DNA from: Stenotrophomonas sp. NA06056
GTDB taxonomy: Bacteria; Pseudomonadota; Gammaproteobacteria; Xanthomonadales; Xanthomonadaceae
Reading direction: 5' to 3'
Assembly: GCF_013364355.1 (NCBI RefSeq)
Contig: NZ_CP054931.1
Span: 2,542,001-2,606,000 of the forward strand
DNA length: 64,000 nt
This document shows positions 8,674-17,273 of the stretch, piece by piece. A program made the translations under genes and the position numbers. The notes under the pieces were generated by a model, which was not told the DNA's origin, made no database searches, and saw only the letters and a list, made by a program, of their open reading frames with translations. Position 1 is the stretch's first letter. Each line of letters starts with the position of its first letter.

Positions 8674-8814
8674 GGTGTTCTCCTTGGTTTCCGGTCGGGC
8701 CGGCGGCTTGCGGGCGGCAACGAGGATAAACAGCCGGACGCGATGTCGGGATGATGATCGTACCGGTCGACAGGGACGTGTTCAGCTAGCTGTCTGGACC
8801 GCTCAGCCAGCGCT

Positions 8815-10236
8815 TTACCCGGCCGCCGACTGGCGGTAGGCCGCCAGTGCCGCATCCCGGCCGGCGGCCAGGTCTACCAGTGGCGTGCGCGGGTACCCAG
8901 GCGCACGTTCGGCCAACAACTGCGGGTGCTGCCACGGCGCGAAGCGTGCCTTCACCGGCAGCGCCGCCAGTTCCGGCACCCAACGGCTGATGTAGCGGGC
9001 CTGTGGATCGAACTTCTCGGCCTGGGTTACCGGATTGAACACGCGGAAATAGGGAGCCGCATCGGCACCGGTGCCGGCCACCCACTGCCAGCCCATGGTG
9101 TTGTTGGCCAGATCCGCATCCACCAGCGTATCCCAGAACCAGCGCGCGCCGTGCAGCCAATGCGCACGCAGGTGCTTGCACAGGTAGCTGGCCACGATCA
9201 TCCGCACCCGGTTGTGCATGTAGCCGGTATGCCAGAGCTCGCGCAGGCCAGCATCAACGATGGGCACACCGGTGTTGCCGCGCTGCCAGGCGTGCAGCTG
9301 GGCAGCGCTGGGGTTGGCCCAGGGGAAGCGATCAAAGCGCGCATTGAGGTTGTCGGTCGGCGTCTTCGGGAAGTTGTGCAGCAGGTGGTAGGCGAAGTCG
9401 CGCCAGCCGAGCTGGCGCAGGTAGCCGTCGATGTCGGCGTCGGTACCAGCGCTGCGCAGGCCTTCCAGCGCGTGGGCGATGCGCCATGGGGCGATCTCAC
9501 CGAAATGCAGATGCGGTGACAGCCGCGAGGTGCCCGTGCGATCGGGCAGGTCGCGCTGCTCGCGATAGCCGCGCAGCGCACCGTCCTCGAAGACGGACAG
9601 CGCCTCCAGCGCACCGGCCTCACCCGGCTGCCAGTGCTCCCAGAAGCCGGAGTCCCAGTCCAGCGTCGGCGCCAGCTGAAGGTCATCCAGTGCGAGGCTG
9701 TCGACCACGTGCGCCGCCAGTGCCTTCGGTGCGGCCTGCAGCGCCGGCAGGCGCCAATGACTGAGTACGTTGCGCCAGTACGGCGTGAACACTTTGTACG
9801 GCTGGCCCTGCTGGGTGGCGATATCCCAGGGCTCGAACAACAGGCTGCCGTTGCAGCTCTGCGCATCGACGCCCTGCTCCCGCAGCGTGCGCTTGATGGT
9901 GGCGTCGCGCGGTTGCGTCGCCGGTTCGTACTTGCGGTTCCAGTACACCGCCTCGGCGTGGGTCTGTTCGATCAGCGCCTGCAGGGTCGGCAGGCTGTCG
10001 CCGGCACGCAGCACCAACGATGAACCCCGCGCACGCAGGTCGGCATCCAACGCTGCCAGCGAGCGATGGCGCCACGCGTTCGACGCAGCACCCGGCGCCC
10101 AGTCGCCCTCTTCGTACGGCGCGTGGATGTAGACCGGCACCACATCGTGGCCCGCGTCCAGCGCCGCCTGCAGCGCCGGATTGTCCTGCAACCGCAGGTC
10201 CCGACGGAACCATACCAACGCTACCGACACGTGCAC
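8815..10236 (-). CDS. phrB: Deoxyribodipyrimidine (CPD) photolyase
   Basis: Light-driven flavoenzyme that splits UV cyclobutane pyrimidine dimers; 473 aa, the usual class I length. The N-terminal antenna-binding alpha/beta domain starts VALVWFRRDLRLQDNPAL. The C-terminal FAD domain carries GTSRLSPHLHFGEI, RQLGWRDFAYHLL, WQRGNTGVPIVDAGLREL and the late WFWDTLVDADLANNTMGWQW segment that forms the flavin and lesion pocket. The start appears to be GTG at 10236, with a second GTG at 10230. It stands alone between the OmpA-like gene and the divergent SUKH-like gene. No SOS box was recognised. Confidence 0.95.
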   Translation of the reverse strand: MHVSVALVWFRRDLRLQDNPALQAALDAGHDVVPVYIHAPYEEGDWAPGAASNAWRHRSLAALDADLRARGSSLVLRAGDSLPTLQALIEQTHAEAVYWNRKYEPATQPRDATIKRTLREQGVDAQSCNGSLLFEPWDIATQQGQPYKVFTPYWRNVLSHWRLPALQAAPKALAAHVVDSLALDDLQLAPTLDWDSGFWEHWQPGEAGALEALSVFEDGALRGYREQRDLPDRTGTSRLSPHLHFGEIAPWRIAHALEGLRSAGTDADIDGYLRQLGWRDFAYHLLHNFPKTPTDNLNARFDRFPWANPSAAQLHAWQRGNTGVPIVDAGLRELWHTGYMHNRVRMIVASYLCKHLRAHWLHGARWFWDTLVDADLANNTMGWQWVAGTGADAAPYFRVFNPVTQAEKFDPQARYISRWVPELAALPVKARFAPWQHPQLLAERAPGYPRTPLVDLAAGRDAALAAYRQSAAG

Positions 10237-10342
10237 TGCCTCTCTGTCTCTGGGCGGCCATGATAGCTATTGAGGGTGAAGGCGATGCGTGCGACCGGCT
10301 CTGCTAGGCTGCGTGCTCTTCCGCTTTCGCCCTGCCCTCGTC

Positions 10343-10924
10343 ATGGATGATCTTCGCGCCACGTTTGCCCGCTTCGGCCGCCTGCAACCGCAATCCGCTG
10401 ACGCGTGGCAAGGGCCGTTCCCGTTGCCAGACGCGCTGGCTGGATTCTATGCGCGCGTCGGCCCGTTCGGTGTGGTGTTCAATCCTGCCAAAGGCCCCAG
10501 CGGCATCACCGTTCCGGGCGTGGAGGTGTGGCTGCCGCCGCTGCAACGCCTGTGGGCGTATCAGGCAGGCTACCGCTGGAATGGCATTGATGGCGAGCCG
10601 ATCAGCGACTGGCCAGCGCACTGGCTGGTGATCGCCGACCGTGGCGCCGATCCCCTCATCCTCGACATCAACGACGGCCGCGTGCTGTTCGCCCGTCATG
10701 GCGCGGGGCACTGGGACGGCGGTGACTTCGTTGCGGACGTGCTGACGCTGATGGCCGCGCTCGCCGCGGCGGGGAGCGTGTATCTGGATGCCGATGAGGA
10801 TCTGTACAGCGATGACGACGACGGTGGAATCCGTCCCGTTCATCGCACAGCGGCGCTGCGTGCGGTCACTGCGGTGCTGGGCAGCACGGACGAAGCAGAA
10901 CGGTTCCTGGATGCGATGCAGTAG
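10343..10924 (+). CDS. SMI1/KNR4 (SUKH)-like protein
   Basis: A 193-aa soluble protein. The central part (WHW-type residues in PISDWPAHWLVIADRGADPLIL, then DINDGRVLFARHG and FVADVLTLMAALA) resembles the SMI1/KNR4 or SUKH fold, with an acidic stretch LDADEDLYSDDDDGG near the end. SUKH proteins often act as immunity proteins to secreted toxins, but no toxin gene is adjacent, so the role here is open. The ATG at 10343 is chosen for a natural start. Its TAG stop is the TAG of a GTAG repeat, and its last ~15 codons recur as a duplicated fragment at 11040-11091. Confidence 0.6.
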   Translation: MDDLRATFARFGRLQPQSADAWQGPFPLPDALAGFYARVGPFGVVFNPAKGPSGITVPGVEVWLPPLQRLWAYQAGYRWNGIDGEPISDWPAHWLVIADRGADPLILDINDGRVLFARHGAGHWDGGDFVADVLTLMAALAAAGSVYLDADEDLYSDDDDGGIRPVHRTAALRAVTAVLGSTDEAERFLDAMQ

Positions 10925-10943
10925 ATCCACGCCATGCGTGGAT
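10921..10943 (+). repeat. SMAG-type REP element (pair, left member)
   Basis: GTAGATCCACGCC..GTGGAT; its TAG is the stop codon of the SUKH-like gene. An inverted partner lies at 10962-10984. Confidence 0.92.
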
Positions 10944-10961
10944 GGTGTACCGGAAGGCTCA

Positions 10962-10984
10962 ATCCACGCATGGCGTGGATCTAC
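10962..10984 (-). repeat. SMAG-type REP element (pair, right member)
   Basis: Inverted partner of the 10921 element, 18 bp apart. The pair is duplicated at 11089-11152. Confidence 0.92.
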
Positions 10985-11039
10985 TTCATGGCTTCCCTCA
11001 TCACCCACCCGACTTTCTTTCCTGCGGCGCCTGCTTCGG

Positions 11040-11091
11040 CGCTGCTGGGTGGTACGGATGAAGCAGAACGGTTCCTGGACGCGATGCAGTA
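11040..11091 (+). pseudogene. Duplicated 3' fragment of the SUKH-like gene
   Basis: Nearly repeats 10873-10924: it encodes LLGGTDEAERFLDAMQ-stop against VLGSTDEAERFLDAMQ-stop in the intact gene, then runs into a copy of the same REP pair. It has no start of its own. It reads as the relic of a ~110-bp direct duplication that carried the gene end plus repeats. Confidence 0.8.
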
Positions 11092-11111
11092 GATCCACGC
11101 CATGCGTGGAT
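11089..11111 (+). repeat. SMAG-type REP element (second pair, left member)
   Basis: Same sequence as 10921-10943, again supplying the TAG after the duplicated gene tail. Confidence 0.92.
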
Positions 11112-11129
11112 GGTGCACGGGAAGATTCA

Positions 11130-11152
11130 ATCCACGCATGGCGTGGATCTAC
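11130..11152 (-). repeat. SMAG-type REP element (second pair, right member)
   Basis: Inverted partner. On the minus strand its GTAG head supplies the TAG stop (11149-11151) of the small secreted protein gene. Confidence 0.92.
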
Positions 11153-11322
11153 TTTTCGAGCCGCTGCATGGCTTCGCCCATCTTGTTTTCCTGCGGCGCC
11201 TGCTTCGGCTGAGCGGTCAGGAACGGATGCAGTACCGTATCCGCAGCGGCCACCGCGCTGCCCATCAGCAACAGGGCAACGGCAATGGCGGCCATGGGGG
11301 CGAAGCGGGGGCGCGTGCTCAT
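11149..11322 (-). CDS. Small secreted protein, last gene of the phytase operon
   Basis: 57 codons: MSTRPRF, a hydrophobic signal segment (APMAAIAVALLLMGSAVAAA) ending AVA-A, then a short polar tail containing QPKQAPQENKMGEAMQRLEK. The mature peptide would be only about 30 residues. It starts 10 bp after the metallophosphatase stop on the same strand, so it is probably co-transcribed. Function unknown. The stop codon comes from a GTAG repeat, so the present C terminus may be truncated or extended relative to orthologues. Confidence 0.6.
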   Translation of the reverse strand: MSTRPRFAPMAAIAVALLLMGSAVAAADTVLHPFLTAQPKQAPQENKMGEAMQRLEK

Positions 11323-11332
11323 CGGTCTGTCC

Positions 11333-12682
11333 TCACTCCCAGCAGCGGTCGGCACGACCCTTGGCGGTCTGCGCACGCGGGCAGTCGCGTGGCGTGATGC
11401 GGCCTTCGGTCAGCTCCGTGCGCTGCTTGCCACCGTTGGCATCGCGGCGCAGTTCGAAGGCATCGTAGAGACGGCCGGTCACGGTGCGTGCTTCATAGCG
11501 CAGGTGCTGCGGATCGATGTTCAACACCTGGAACAGCTGGGTGTCTTCGGCCACCGGGTCCATCGTCCTGCGCGCTTCGTCGGAAAGGCGGTACTGCTTC
11601 GGTCCCGCCACGGTAACCACATACTGCGGCGTCGCGGCCTGCCCTTCACCACGGCGACCATAGGTGTGATCGTGGCCCTGCAGCACCAGGTCGACGTTGT
11701 GGCGGCGTACCACCGGCAGCAGCACGTCACGCAACGCGGCGTTCTCGCGCCCTTCGCGCGGCGAGTAGAACGGCTGGTGCAGCAGCACGATGGTCCACGG
11801 CTGCGGATTGCCGGTCAGCACCTTGTCCAGCCACTGTGCCTGTGCCTTGGCGGTGCCCAGGTCGAGCGCCGACGTGCCATCGACCACGGCCACGCGCACG
11901 CCCTGCGCATCGAACCAGTAGCTGGTCTGCTGGGCGGCGGTGGCGCCATTGCCCGGCAGCGCGAACGTCACCGGCCAATGCTTGCCCAGCACGCGGCGCT
12001 CCTGCGGAGTGTCCTCGAATTCCTCGAAATACTCATGATTGCCGATCGCCGGGGCTACCAGGGTTTCCTGCGCCAGCCAGCTGGTGGCAGCGAACCACTC
12101 ACCCCATTCGCTGTCATCCATGTTGTCGCCACCGCTGACCAGATCACCGGCGAACAGGCTGATCCGTGCATCCGGAGCAGCCTTCTGTGCGGCCCGCACC
12201 ACCCGGCTGACATGGCTCACGTTCTTGTTCTGGGTATCGCCGAAATACAGCAGGGTCAGCGGCTGGTCGGCCGCGGCCAGCGTGCGCAGCTGGTTCCAGG
12301 CGCTCCAGCTGCCGTTACCCTGTACGCGGTAGACATACAGAGTGTCCGGCTGCAGGCCATCGATGTCGGCGCGATGATGATGCGACAGACCATTCTCGGT
12401 CTGCAGCAGCTGGGTCTTCGCGCGCACCTCGCGGATGCCCTCGATGGCCGGCGAATCGTCGGCCAGTGCGATCTGCAGCAGCGGCGACTGCACACTGCCA
12501 TCGGTGCGCCAGGCCACCGCAAAACCGTGGGCGGGGTCGACCGACGGAGAGGCGACGATGCGATCCGGCACCGGTGCGGCCGCGTAGTAACGGCTGCCCG
12601 ACGGCACCTGGGTGTTGGGCTCGGCGGCCGCCGGCGCCAGCGACGGCAGGGCCAACAGCAGGCCGAGCGCAAGCGCGCGCAT
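11333..12682 (-). CDS. Secreted purple-acid-phosphatase-like metallophosphoesterase
   Basis: A 449-aa calcineurin-type phosphoesterase with a signal peptide (MRALALGLLLALPSLAPAAA). An N-terminal fibronectin-like domain (about 25-130: VAWRTDGSVQSPLLQIAL) precedes the catalytic domain. Metal ligands are seen in YFGDTQ, GDLVSGGDN, GNHEYF and VLQGHDHTYGR. This is the purple acid phosphatase architecture, likely releasing phosphate from organic esters in the periplasm or outside. The ATG at 12682 gives a clean signal peptide; an upstream GTG at 12706 would overlap the phytase gene. It lies after the phytase gene in a TonB receptor-phytase-phosphatase operon. Confidence 0.85.
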   Translation of the reverse strand: MRALALGLLLALPSLAPAAAEPNTQVPSGSRYYAAAPVPDRIVASPSVDPAHGFAVAWRTDGSVQSPLLQIALADDSPAIEGIREVRAKTQLLQTENGLSHHHRADIDGLQPDTLYVYRVQGNGSWSAWNQLRTLAAADQPLTLLYFGDTQNKNVSHVSRVVRAAQKAAPDARISLFAGDLVSGGDNMDDSEWGEWFAATSWLAQETLVAPAIGNHEYFEEFEDTPQERRVLGKHWPVTFALPGNGATAAQQTSYWFDAQGVRVAVVDGTSALDLGTAKAQAQWLDKVLTGNPQPWTIVLLHQPFYSPREGRENAALRDVLLPVVRRHNVDLVLQGHDHTYGRRGEGQAATPQYVVTVAGPKQYRLSDEARRTMDPVAEDTQLFQVLNIDPQHLRYEARTVTGRLYDAFELRRDANGGKQRTELTEGRITPRDCPRAQTAKGRADRCWE

Positions 12683-12693
12683 CGAACGCCCGC

Positions 12694-13812
12694 TCAAGAA
12701 CCGCACTCCAGCGGCAGGGCCAGCTGCTTTGCAATGCTCTCCCAGTCGAACGCCACCACGCCCTGGTCATCGTGCACCGCATACAACGCGCCGTGCGGGA
12801 ACCGCGGCGTCGGCTGCTGCATCATCCAGATGCCGTCGGTGTTGGCCACGGTATTGCCCTGGAACGCGCCCACCGGCTTCAGCGTATGGCGGTCGAACAG
12901 ATGGAACACGCTGCGCTGCTTGCCCTGCTCGGTGGTGATCCACCAGCCGTCCTTGCCGCAGGTGCGCAACATCACGCCTTCGGCCTGCGCCTTGAACACG
13001 TCCCGACCGAAGGTGGTGCCGGTGAAGCGTCCGGCCAGGGTGTAGACCTTGAATTCGCTGGCGTAGCTTTCGTCCTCTTCGGCGATCAGCAGGCGATCAT
13101 TGGCCGGATCACCCCAGATCGATTCGACCACGCGCAGCGCGCCGGCTTCGCTGGTATCACCGATGCTGGCCGCCAGCGTTGCCTGGACCTGAGTGCCGTC
13201 GCGGATCACGTGGTACTGGCGCACGCGCTTGTCCAGCTCGGCCAGCGGCGGCAGGATGTCCTTGCCCTGCGCGTCCTCGCCGTTGTCCCAGGAGTCGGTG
13301 ACGTAGACGCTGTAACCATCGGCGCGACGGTCCACCCACAGGCCGTAGGGCTTGCGCAGGTCGTCGGCACCGAAGGTGGCCAACGGAGTGAAGTCCGGCA
13401 GTGACAGCACCTGCACACGGTGGTTGTCGCGCTCGACGATCCACAGCAGGTCATCGGTCACTGCAATGCCATTGGGACGATCGAACTGGCCAAGGCCGGC
13501 GCCGGTGCTGCCGACCTCACGCAGGTGCTGGCCATTGCTGCCGTCGTAGACCACCAGCTTGTCGGTGGCCTTGGCCGTGGCAATCAGCCAGGTCTTGCCA
13601 TCCGGTGCCTGCCAGGCAGCCGGCGAATCGATGTTGTCGGCCGGGGTCATCGGAGTCAGGAACGCCTCGGCGATGGTCGCCACCTTGCGCTCCGCGGTTG
13701 CCGCAGCGTCAGTGGCTGCAGCCGCTGCCGGCACCTTGTCTGCTGCCGGCGAGCAGCCGGCGGCAAGAACGGCTGCCAGCGAGGCGGCCATCAGGGTCAT
13801 GCCGCGCACCAT
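12694..13812 (-). CDS. Beta-propeller 3-phytase-like lipoprotein
   Basis: A 372-aa protein with lipobox (LAAVLAAGCSPA), exported and probably lipid-anchored. After an Ala-rich linker come repeated propeller blades: DSPAAWQAPDGKTWLIATAK, GLGQFDRPNGIAV, DDLRKPYGLWVD, YSVYVTDSW, ANDRLLIAEEDE, ANTDGIWMMQQ and HGALYAVHDDQGVVAFDW. The acidic and Lys/Arg residues and the final HDDQ segment match beta-propeller phytases, which hydrolyse Ca-phytate. Its ATG shares one base with the TGA of the TonB receptor gene (TGATG), so the two are translationally coupled. An NHL/SMP30-like propeller without phytase activity is the main alternative. Confidence 0.8.
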   Translation of the reverse strand: MVRGMTLMAASLAAVLAAGCSPAADKVPAAAAATDAAATAERKVATIAEAFLTPMTPADNIDSPAAWQAPDGKTWLIATAKATDKLVVYDGSNGQHLREVGSTGAGLGQFDRPNGIAVTDDLLWIVERDNHRVQVLSLPDFTPLATFGADDLRKPYGLWVDRRADGYSVYVTDSWDNGEDAQGKDILPPLAELDKRVRQYHVIRDGTQVQATLAASIGDTSEAGALRVVESIWGDPANDRLLIAEEDESYASEFKVYTLAGRFTGTTFGRDVFKAQAEGVMLRTCGKDGWWITTEQGKQRSVFHLFDRHTLKPVGAFQGNTVANTDGIWMMQQPTPRFPHGALYAVHDDQGVVAFDWESIAKQLALPLECGS

Positions 13813-16370
13813 CACAGTGCCACCTTCAGGCCAACGGCGTAGGTGCGGCCATATTCCTCCAGCTGCAGGGTGCGCGAGCGCGTGCCCTGGTACAGCTCCA
13901 ACGGCTTGTCCAGCAGGTTCTGCGCTTCGAAGTACAGGCTCACGTTCGCGTTGAACTTGTAGTCAAGCGAGAAGTCGAGCTGGGTGTTGGGTGCCACGTA
14001 GATATCGAACGCACGGCCCTTGCCGATCGTGTCCAGGTACTCGCTGCGGTACACCGCCGCCAGGCGCGTGCTGAGGCCGTACTTTTCATAGCCGATGTGT
14101 GCGCTGTATACGTGCTTGGAGGCGCGCGGCAAGGTGAAGTCCTCACCGGCGCGATCCTCGATGCCGGCGTCGAATCCGGTGTCCAGCCAGGTGCCGCTGG
14201 CGCCCACCAGCAGGCCGTCCAGGCCGGCGGGCAGGAAGGCCAGCTGCTGCTGCCAGTTCAGCTCCGCACCCCGCACCGTGGCCTTGCGGCCGTTGATCGG
14301 CTGGGTCACGTCGAAACCGCCGTACGCCGGATCATTGGTACGCACGGTCTGCACGATGTAGCCGTCGATGGACTTGTGGAACAGACCGAGCGAGACGATG
14401 CCGGTGCTGCCCAGGTACTTCTCGACCGACAGATCGATGTTCTTCGACTCGTACGGGTCCAGCTCCGGATTACCCAGGCGCACTTCCTCGTCGCCGCGGC
14501 TGTAGCCGACGCGCGGCGAGATATCGCCGAAGGAGGGGCGCGAAACCGTCTTGTTGGCCGAGGCACGCAGCACCCAGTCGTCGGCCGCGTCATAGCGCAG
14601 GTGCAGGCCCGGCAGCACGTTGGTGTAGCTGCTGTTGGCAACGCGCGGGGTCACCGTGTAGCTGCGGCCGTTGGCAGCCACATCGACCTGGTTGCCCTCG
14701 GCCTTGAAGCGGGTGTTCTCCACGCGCACGCCACCGATGATGCGCAGCGCACCGACATCCCAGGTACCCATGGCATAGCTGGCGAAGATGTCTTCACTCG
14801 CGGTGTAGTCCTCTTCCAACGACGTCATCGCATTGGCGCCGACGTCCTGCGGACGGGCGCTGTACTGGCCGCCGTTGGCCGCCCAGAACGCACGCATGGC
14901 GTCCGAATCCATGCCGTCACCCAGAGTGCCGTGGCGGTGGTCGGGCGAGCCGGTGGTCCAGCTCGACAGCGCGACCTTCGGGCCGACGCGCAGCTCGCTT
15001 TCGTCGACGTTGACGTCGCGATCGCGCCAGCGCCCCAGCACACCGAACTTGATGCTGCTGGTGTCGCCGTCGAAGCGTACGTTGACCTGCGCACTGTGTT
15101 CCTTGTCGTTCACCTGCTTGGGCGAGAGCACGAAGCGATCGAACGCGTAGCTGCCGTTGTCCAGCCACTGCGGATTGTCGAAGCTGTAGCTGGGCAGGCG
15201 GCTGCTCTGGTCCAGGGTGCCGTTGAACGCCTTGCCGTTGAGCTTGAAGCGCGCCTCCATCTCATCGTTCACCCGCTCTTCGGTACGGGTGAAACCAACC
15301 TTGTAATCGACCACCGCGTTGGTCAACTTGTTCTCGCCGCCCAGGCTGGCCGCGAAGGTGTTCTCTTCCTTGGTGCGGTAGCGCATGCGCTTGTCGATGG
15401 AATCCTTCGGCATGCCGTCCAGCCGGTACTGGTCGGTACCGGTCTTGACCATCTTCGCGTCGTCGAAATTGAAGATCACGCGCTGGCGGGTTTCGGCATC
15501 GTCGAACTGGCTGTACAGCGCACGCAGGTAGTACTTGCTGTCCTCGTTCGGGCGCCAGTCCAGGTTGAGGTTGGCGCCGATGCGCTTGCGCTCGATTTCG
15601 TACTTGCGGTGCTGCAGGTTGATCGCGGTGACGTCGCCCGGCGCAGCATCGTCCTCGCCGTCGTACTCCACTTCGGTATTGTCCGACTCGAACGTGCGCT
15701 TCTGGTAGTTCACACCCAGCGCCACGCCGAAGGTGTCATTGAACACTTCGCTGTAGTTGAAGGCAGCCTTCGGGCTGGTTTCGCCGGACAACTGCTGGTG
15801 GCTGGCTTCGATCTTGCCACGCAGGCTGCGGCCATCACGATCGAAGGCCGAGGCCGACTCGACCAGGATCGCGCCGCCGATGGCGTCGCCCGGCATGTCC
15901 GGGGTCGGCGACTTGACCACGCGCAGGCGCTCGGTCGAATCGGACGGAATCACATCCAGCGGCGCAGCACGGCTGGAATCTTCCGGGGTGCCGATGGCGA
16001 TGCCGTCGACGCTGACGCTGTTGAGGTTTGCATCCAGGCCACGCACCACCACGAAACGGCCTTCCCCCTGGTCGCGGGTCACGCTGATGCCCGGCAGGCG
16101 CTGCAGCGACTCGGCCACGTTCTTGTCCGGGTACTGGCCCAGCGCGTCGGAAGACACGGCGTCCTCGATGGCATCGCTGCTGCGCTTGAGGTCAACCGCG
16201 CGGACCTGCGATTCCAGCTGTGCACGCACTTCGATGCGGTCCAGATCGGTCGCAGCAGCGGCACCGCCTGCAACTGCAGCGGAAGCGGTTTCGGCCGCCA
16301 GCACCGACGGGCTGGCCGTCACCAGCAGCGAGAGGCTGATTGCCAGGCCCAACGTGTTCTTCTTCTGCAC
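13812..16370 (-). CDS. TonB-dependent outer-membrane receptor of the phytase locus
   Basis: Outer-membrane beta-barrel of 852 aa. A signal peptide (LGLAISLSLLVTASPSVLAA) precedes a plug domain: DALGQYPDKNVAESLQRLPG, VRGLDANLNSVSVDG and GGAILVES. A long barrel ends YAVGLKVAL. This is the CirA/FecA-like TonB-receptor subgroup common in Xanthomonadaceae. I place the start at GTG 16370, with GGGGATA as ribosome-binding site, because it gives a normal signal peptide; ORF upstream of that lacks one. Co-transcribed with the phytase and phosphatase genes, it probably imports phytate, inositol phosphates or a released product. Substrate assignment is inferred from the operon only. Confidence 0.88.
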   Translation of the reverse strand: MQKKNTLGLAISLSLLVTASPSVLAAETASAAVAGGAAAATDLDRIEVRAQLESQVRAVDLKRSSDAIEDAVSSDALGQYPDKNVAESLQRLPGISVTRDQGEGRFVVVRGLDANLNSVSVDGIAIGTPEDSSRAAPLDVIPSDSTERLRVVKSPTPDMPGDAIGGAILVESASAFDRDGRSLRGKIEASHQQLSGETSPKAAFNYSEVFNDTFGVALGVNYQKRTFESDNTEVEYDGEDDAAPGDVTAINLQHRKYEIERKRIGANLNLDWRPNEDSKYYLRALYSQFDDAETRQRVIFNFDDAKMVKTGTDQYRLDGMPKDSIDKRMRYRTKEENTFAASLGGENKLTNAVVDYKVGFTRTEERVNDEMEARFKLNGKAFNGTLDQSSRLPSYSFDNPQWLDNGSYAFDRFVLSPKQVNDKEHSAQVNVRFDGDTSSIKFGVLGRWRDRDVNVDESELRVGPKVALSSWTTGSPDHRHGTLGDGMDSDAMRAFWAANGGQYSARPQDVGANAMTSLEEDYTASEDIFASYAMGTWDVGALRIIGGVRVENTRFKAEGNQVDVAANGRSYTVTPRVANSSYTNVLPGLHLRYDAADDWVLRASANKTVSRPSFGDISPRVGYSRGDEEVRLGNPELDPYESKNIDLSVEKYLGSTGIVSLGLFHKSIDGYIVQTVRTNDPAYGGFDVTQPINGRKATVRGAELNWQQQLAFLPAGLDGLLVGASGTWLDTGFDAGIEDRAGEDFTLPRASKHVYSAHIGYEKYGLSTRLAAVYRSEYLDTIGKGRAFDIYVAPNTQLDFSLDYKFNANVSLYFEAQNLLDKPLELYQGTRSRTLQLEEYGRTYAVGLKVAL

Positions 16371-16522
16371 AGCTATCCCCAACGGTGTAAAGATTGGGTC
16401 AGCACGGTATGTCCGCGAGGTTGCATGGGCATGACACCGGTGGAGCCCGGCCTGCCGGACCGGCTCGGCAGCACCGCGCATTCCGCTTAAAATGGGGCTC
16501 TCCCCTTCTGCCAGACCCTCCC

Positions 16523-17155
16523 ATGAAGATCGTCGAAGTGCGCCACCCGCTGGTGCAGCACAAGATCGGCCTGATGCGCAACGCCGCGCTCAGCACCAAG
16601 GATTTCCGCGAACTGGCCAACGAACTTGGCACGCTGCTGGCCTATGAGGCCACCGCCGACCTGGAAACCGAGCCGCATACCCTGCCGGGCTGGTCCGGCC
16701 CGGTCACCGTGCAGCGCATCGCCGGCGCCAAGATCACCGTGGTGCCGATCCTGCGTGCCGGCCTGGGCATGCTCAGCGGCGTGCTGTCGCTGATTCCGGC
16801 GGCCCGCGTCAGCGTGGTCGGCCTGCAGCGCGATGAAGAAACCCTGCAACCGGTGCCCTACTTCGAGCGTCTGACCGGCCGCCTGGAGGAGCGCGATGCG
16901 CTGATCCTCGACCCGATGCTGGCCACCGGCGGCACCCTGATCGCCACCATCGACATGCTCAAGCGCGCTGGCGCCCGCCGCATCAAGGGGATCTTCCTGG
17001 TCGCCGCGCCGGAAGGCATCGAAGCCGTCAAGGCCGTGCACCCGGACGTGGAGATCTACACCGCCGCGATCGACGCGCAACTCAACGAAAAGGGCTACAT
17101 CCTGCCGGGCCTGGGTGATGCCGGCGACCGCATCTTCGGTACCCGCGTGGGCTGA
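16523..17155 (+). CDS. upp: Uracil phosphoribosyltransferase
   Basis: Cytosolic pyrimidine-salvage enzyme that joins uracil to PRPP to give UMP; 210 aa, the usual size. Recognisable are [15 protein letters not shown] at the N terminus, [10 protein letters not shown], the PRPP loop [11 protein letters not shown] and the C-terminal uracil site [12 protein letters not shown]. Divergent from the TonB receptor gene; TTAAAAT at 16488-16494 is a reasonable -10 region, 29-35 bp upstream of the ATG. Confidence 0.97.
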   Translation: MKIVEVRHPLVQHKIGLMRNAALSTKDFRELANELGTLLAYEATADLETEPHTLPGWSGPVTVQRIAGAKITVVPILRAGLGMLSGVLSLIPAARVSVVGLQRDEETLQPVPYFERLTGRLEERDALILDPMLATGGTLIATIDMLKRAGARRIKGIFLVAAPEGIEAVKAVHPDVEIYTAAIDAQLNEKGYILPGLGDAGDRIFGTRVG

Positions 17156-17273
17156 GATCGACCGGGATCGGAGCGCTTTCGAAAGCAAGTGCTCCACCTG
17201 CTCCAGGCACCTTCACGCCGGCTTTGCGGCGACGGGCGAATGCTCCGCGCACCCGCCCTGCCCTGGAGCCACC

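Noticed and set aside
10921-11152. Spaced palindromes resembling a short CRISPR array
   Set aside because: The units are GTAG REP palindromes in inverted pairs scattered through the whole window; there are no regular unique spacers and no cas genes.
16371-16440. TGTCAT-containing stretch upstream of the TonB receptor as a Pho box
   Set aside because: Only one half-site matches; the second 7-mer at the right spacing agrees at just three positions.
13401-16490. Antisense ORF of 1029 codons opposite the TonB receptor and phytase genes
   Set aside because: Composition-driven shadow of high-GC coding DNA: low-complexity His/Arg/Gly/Val-rich product with no domain, against clear proteins on the other strand.
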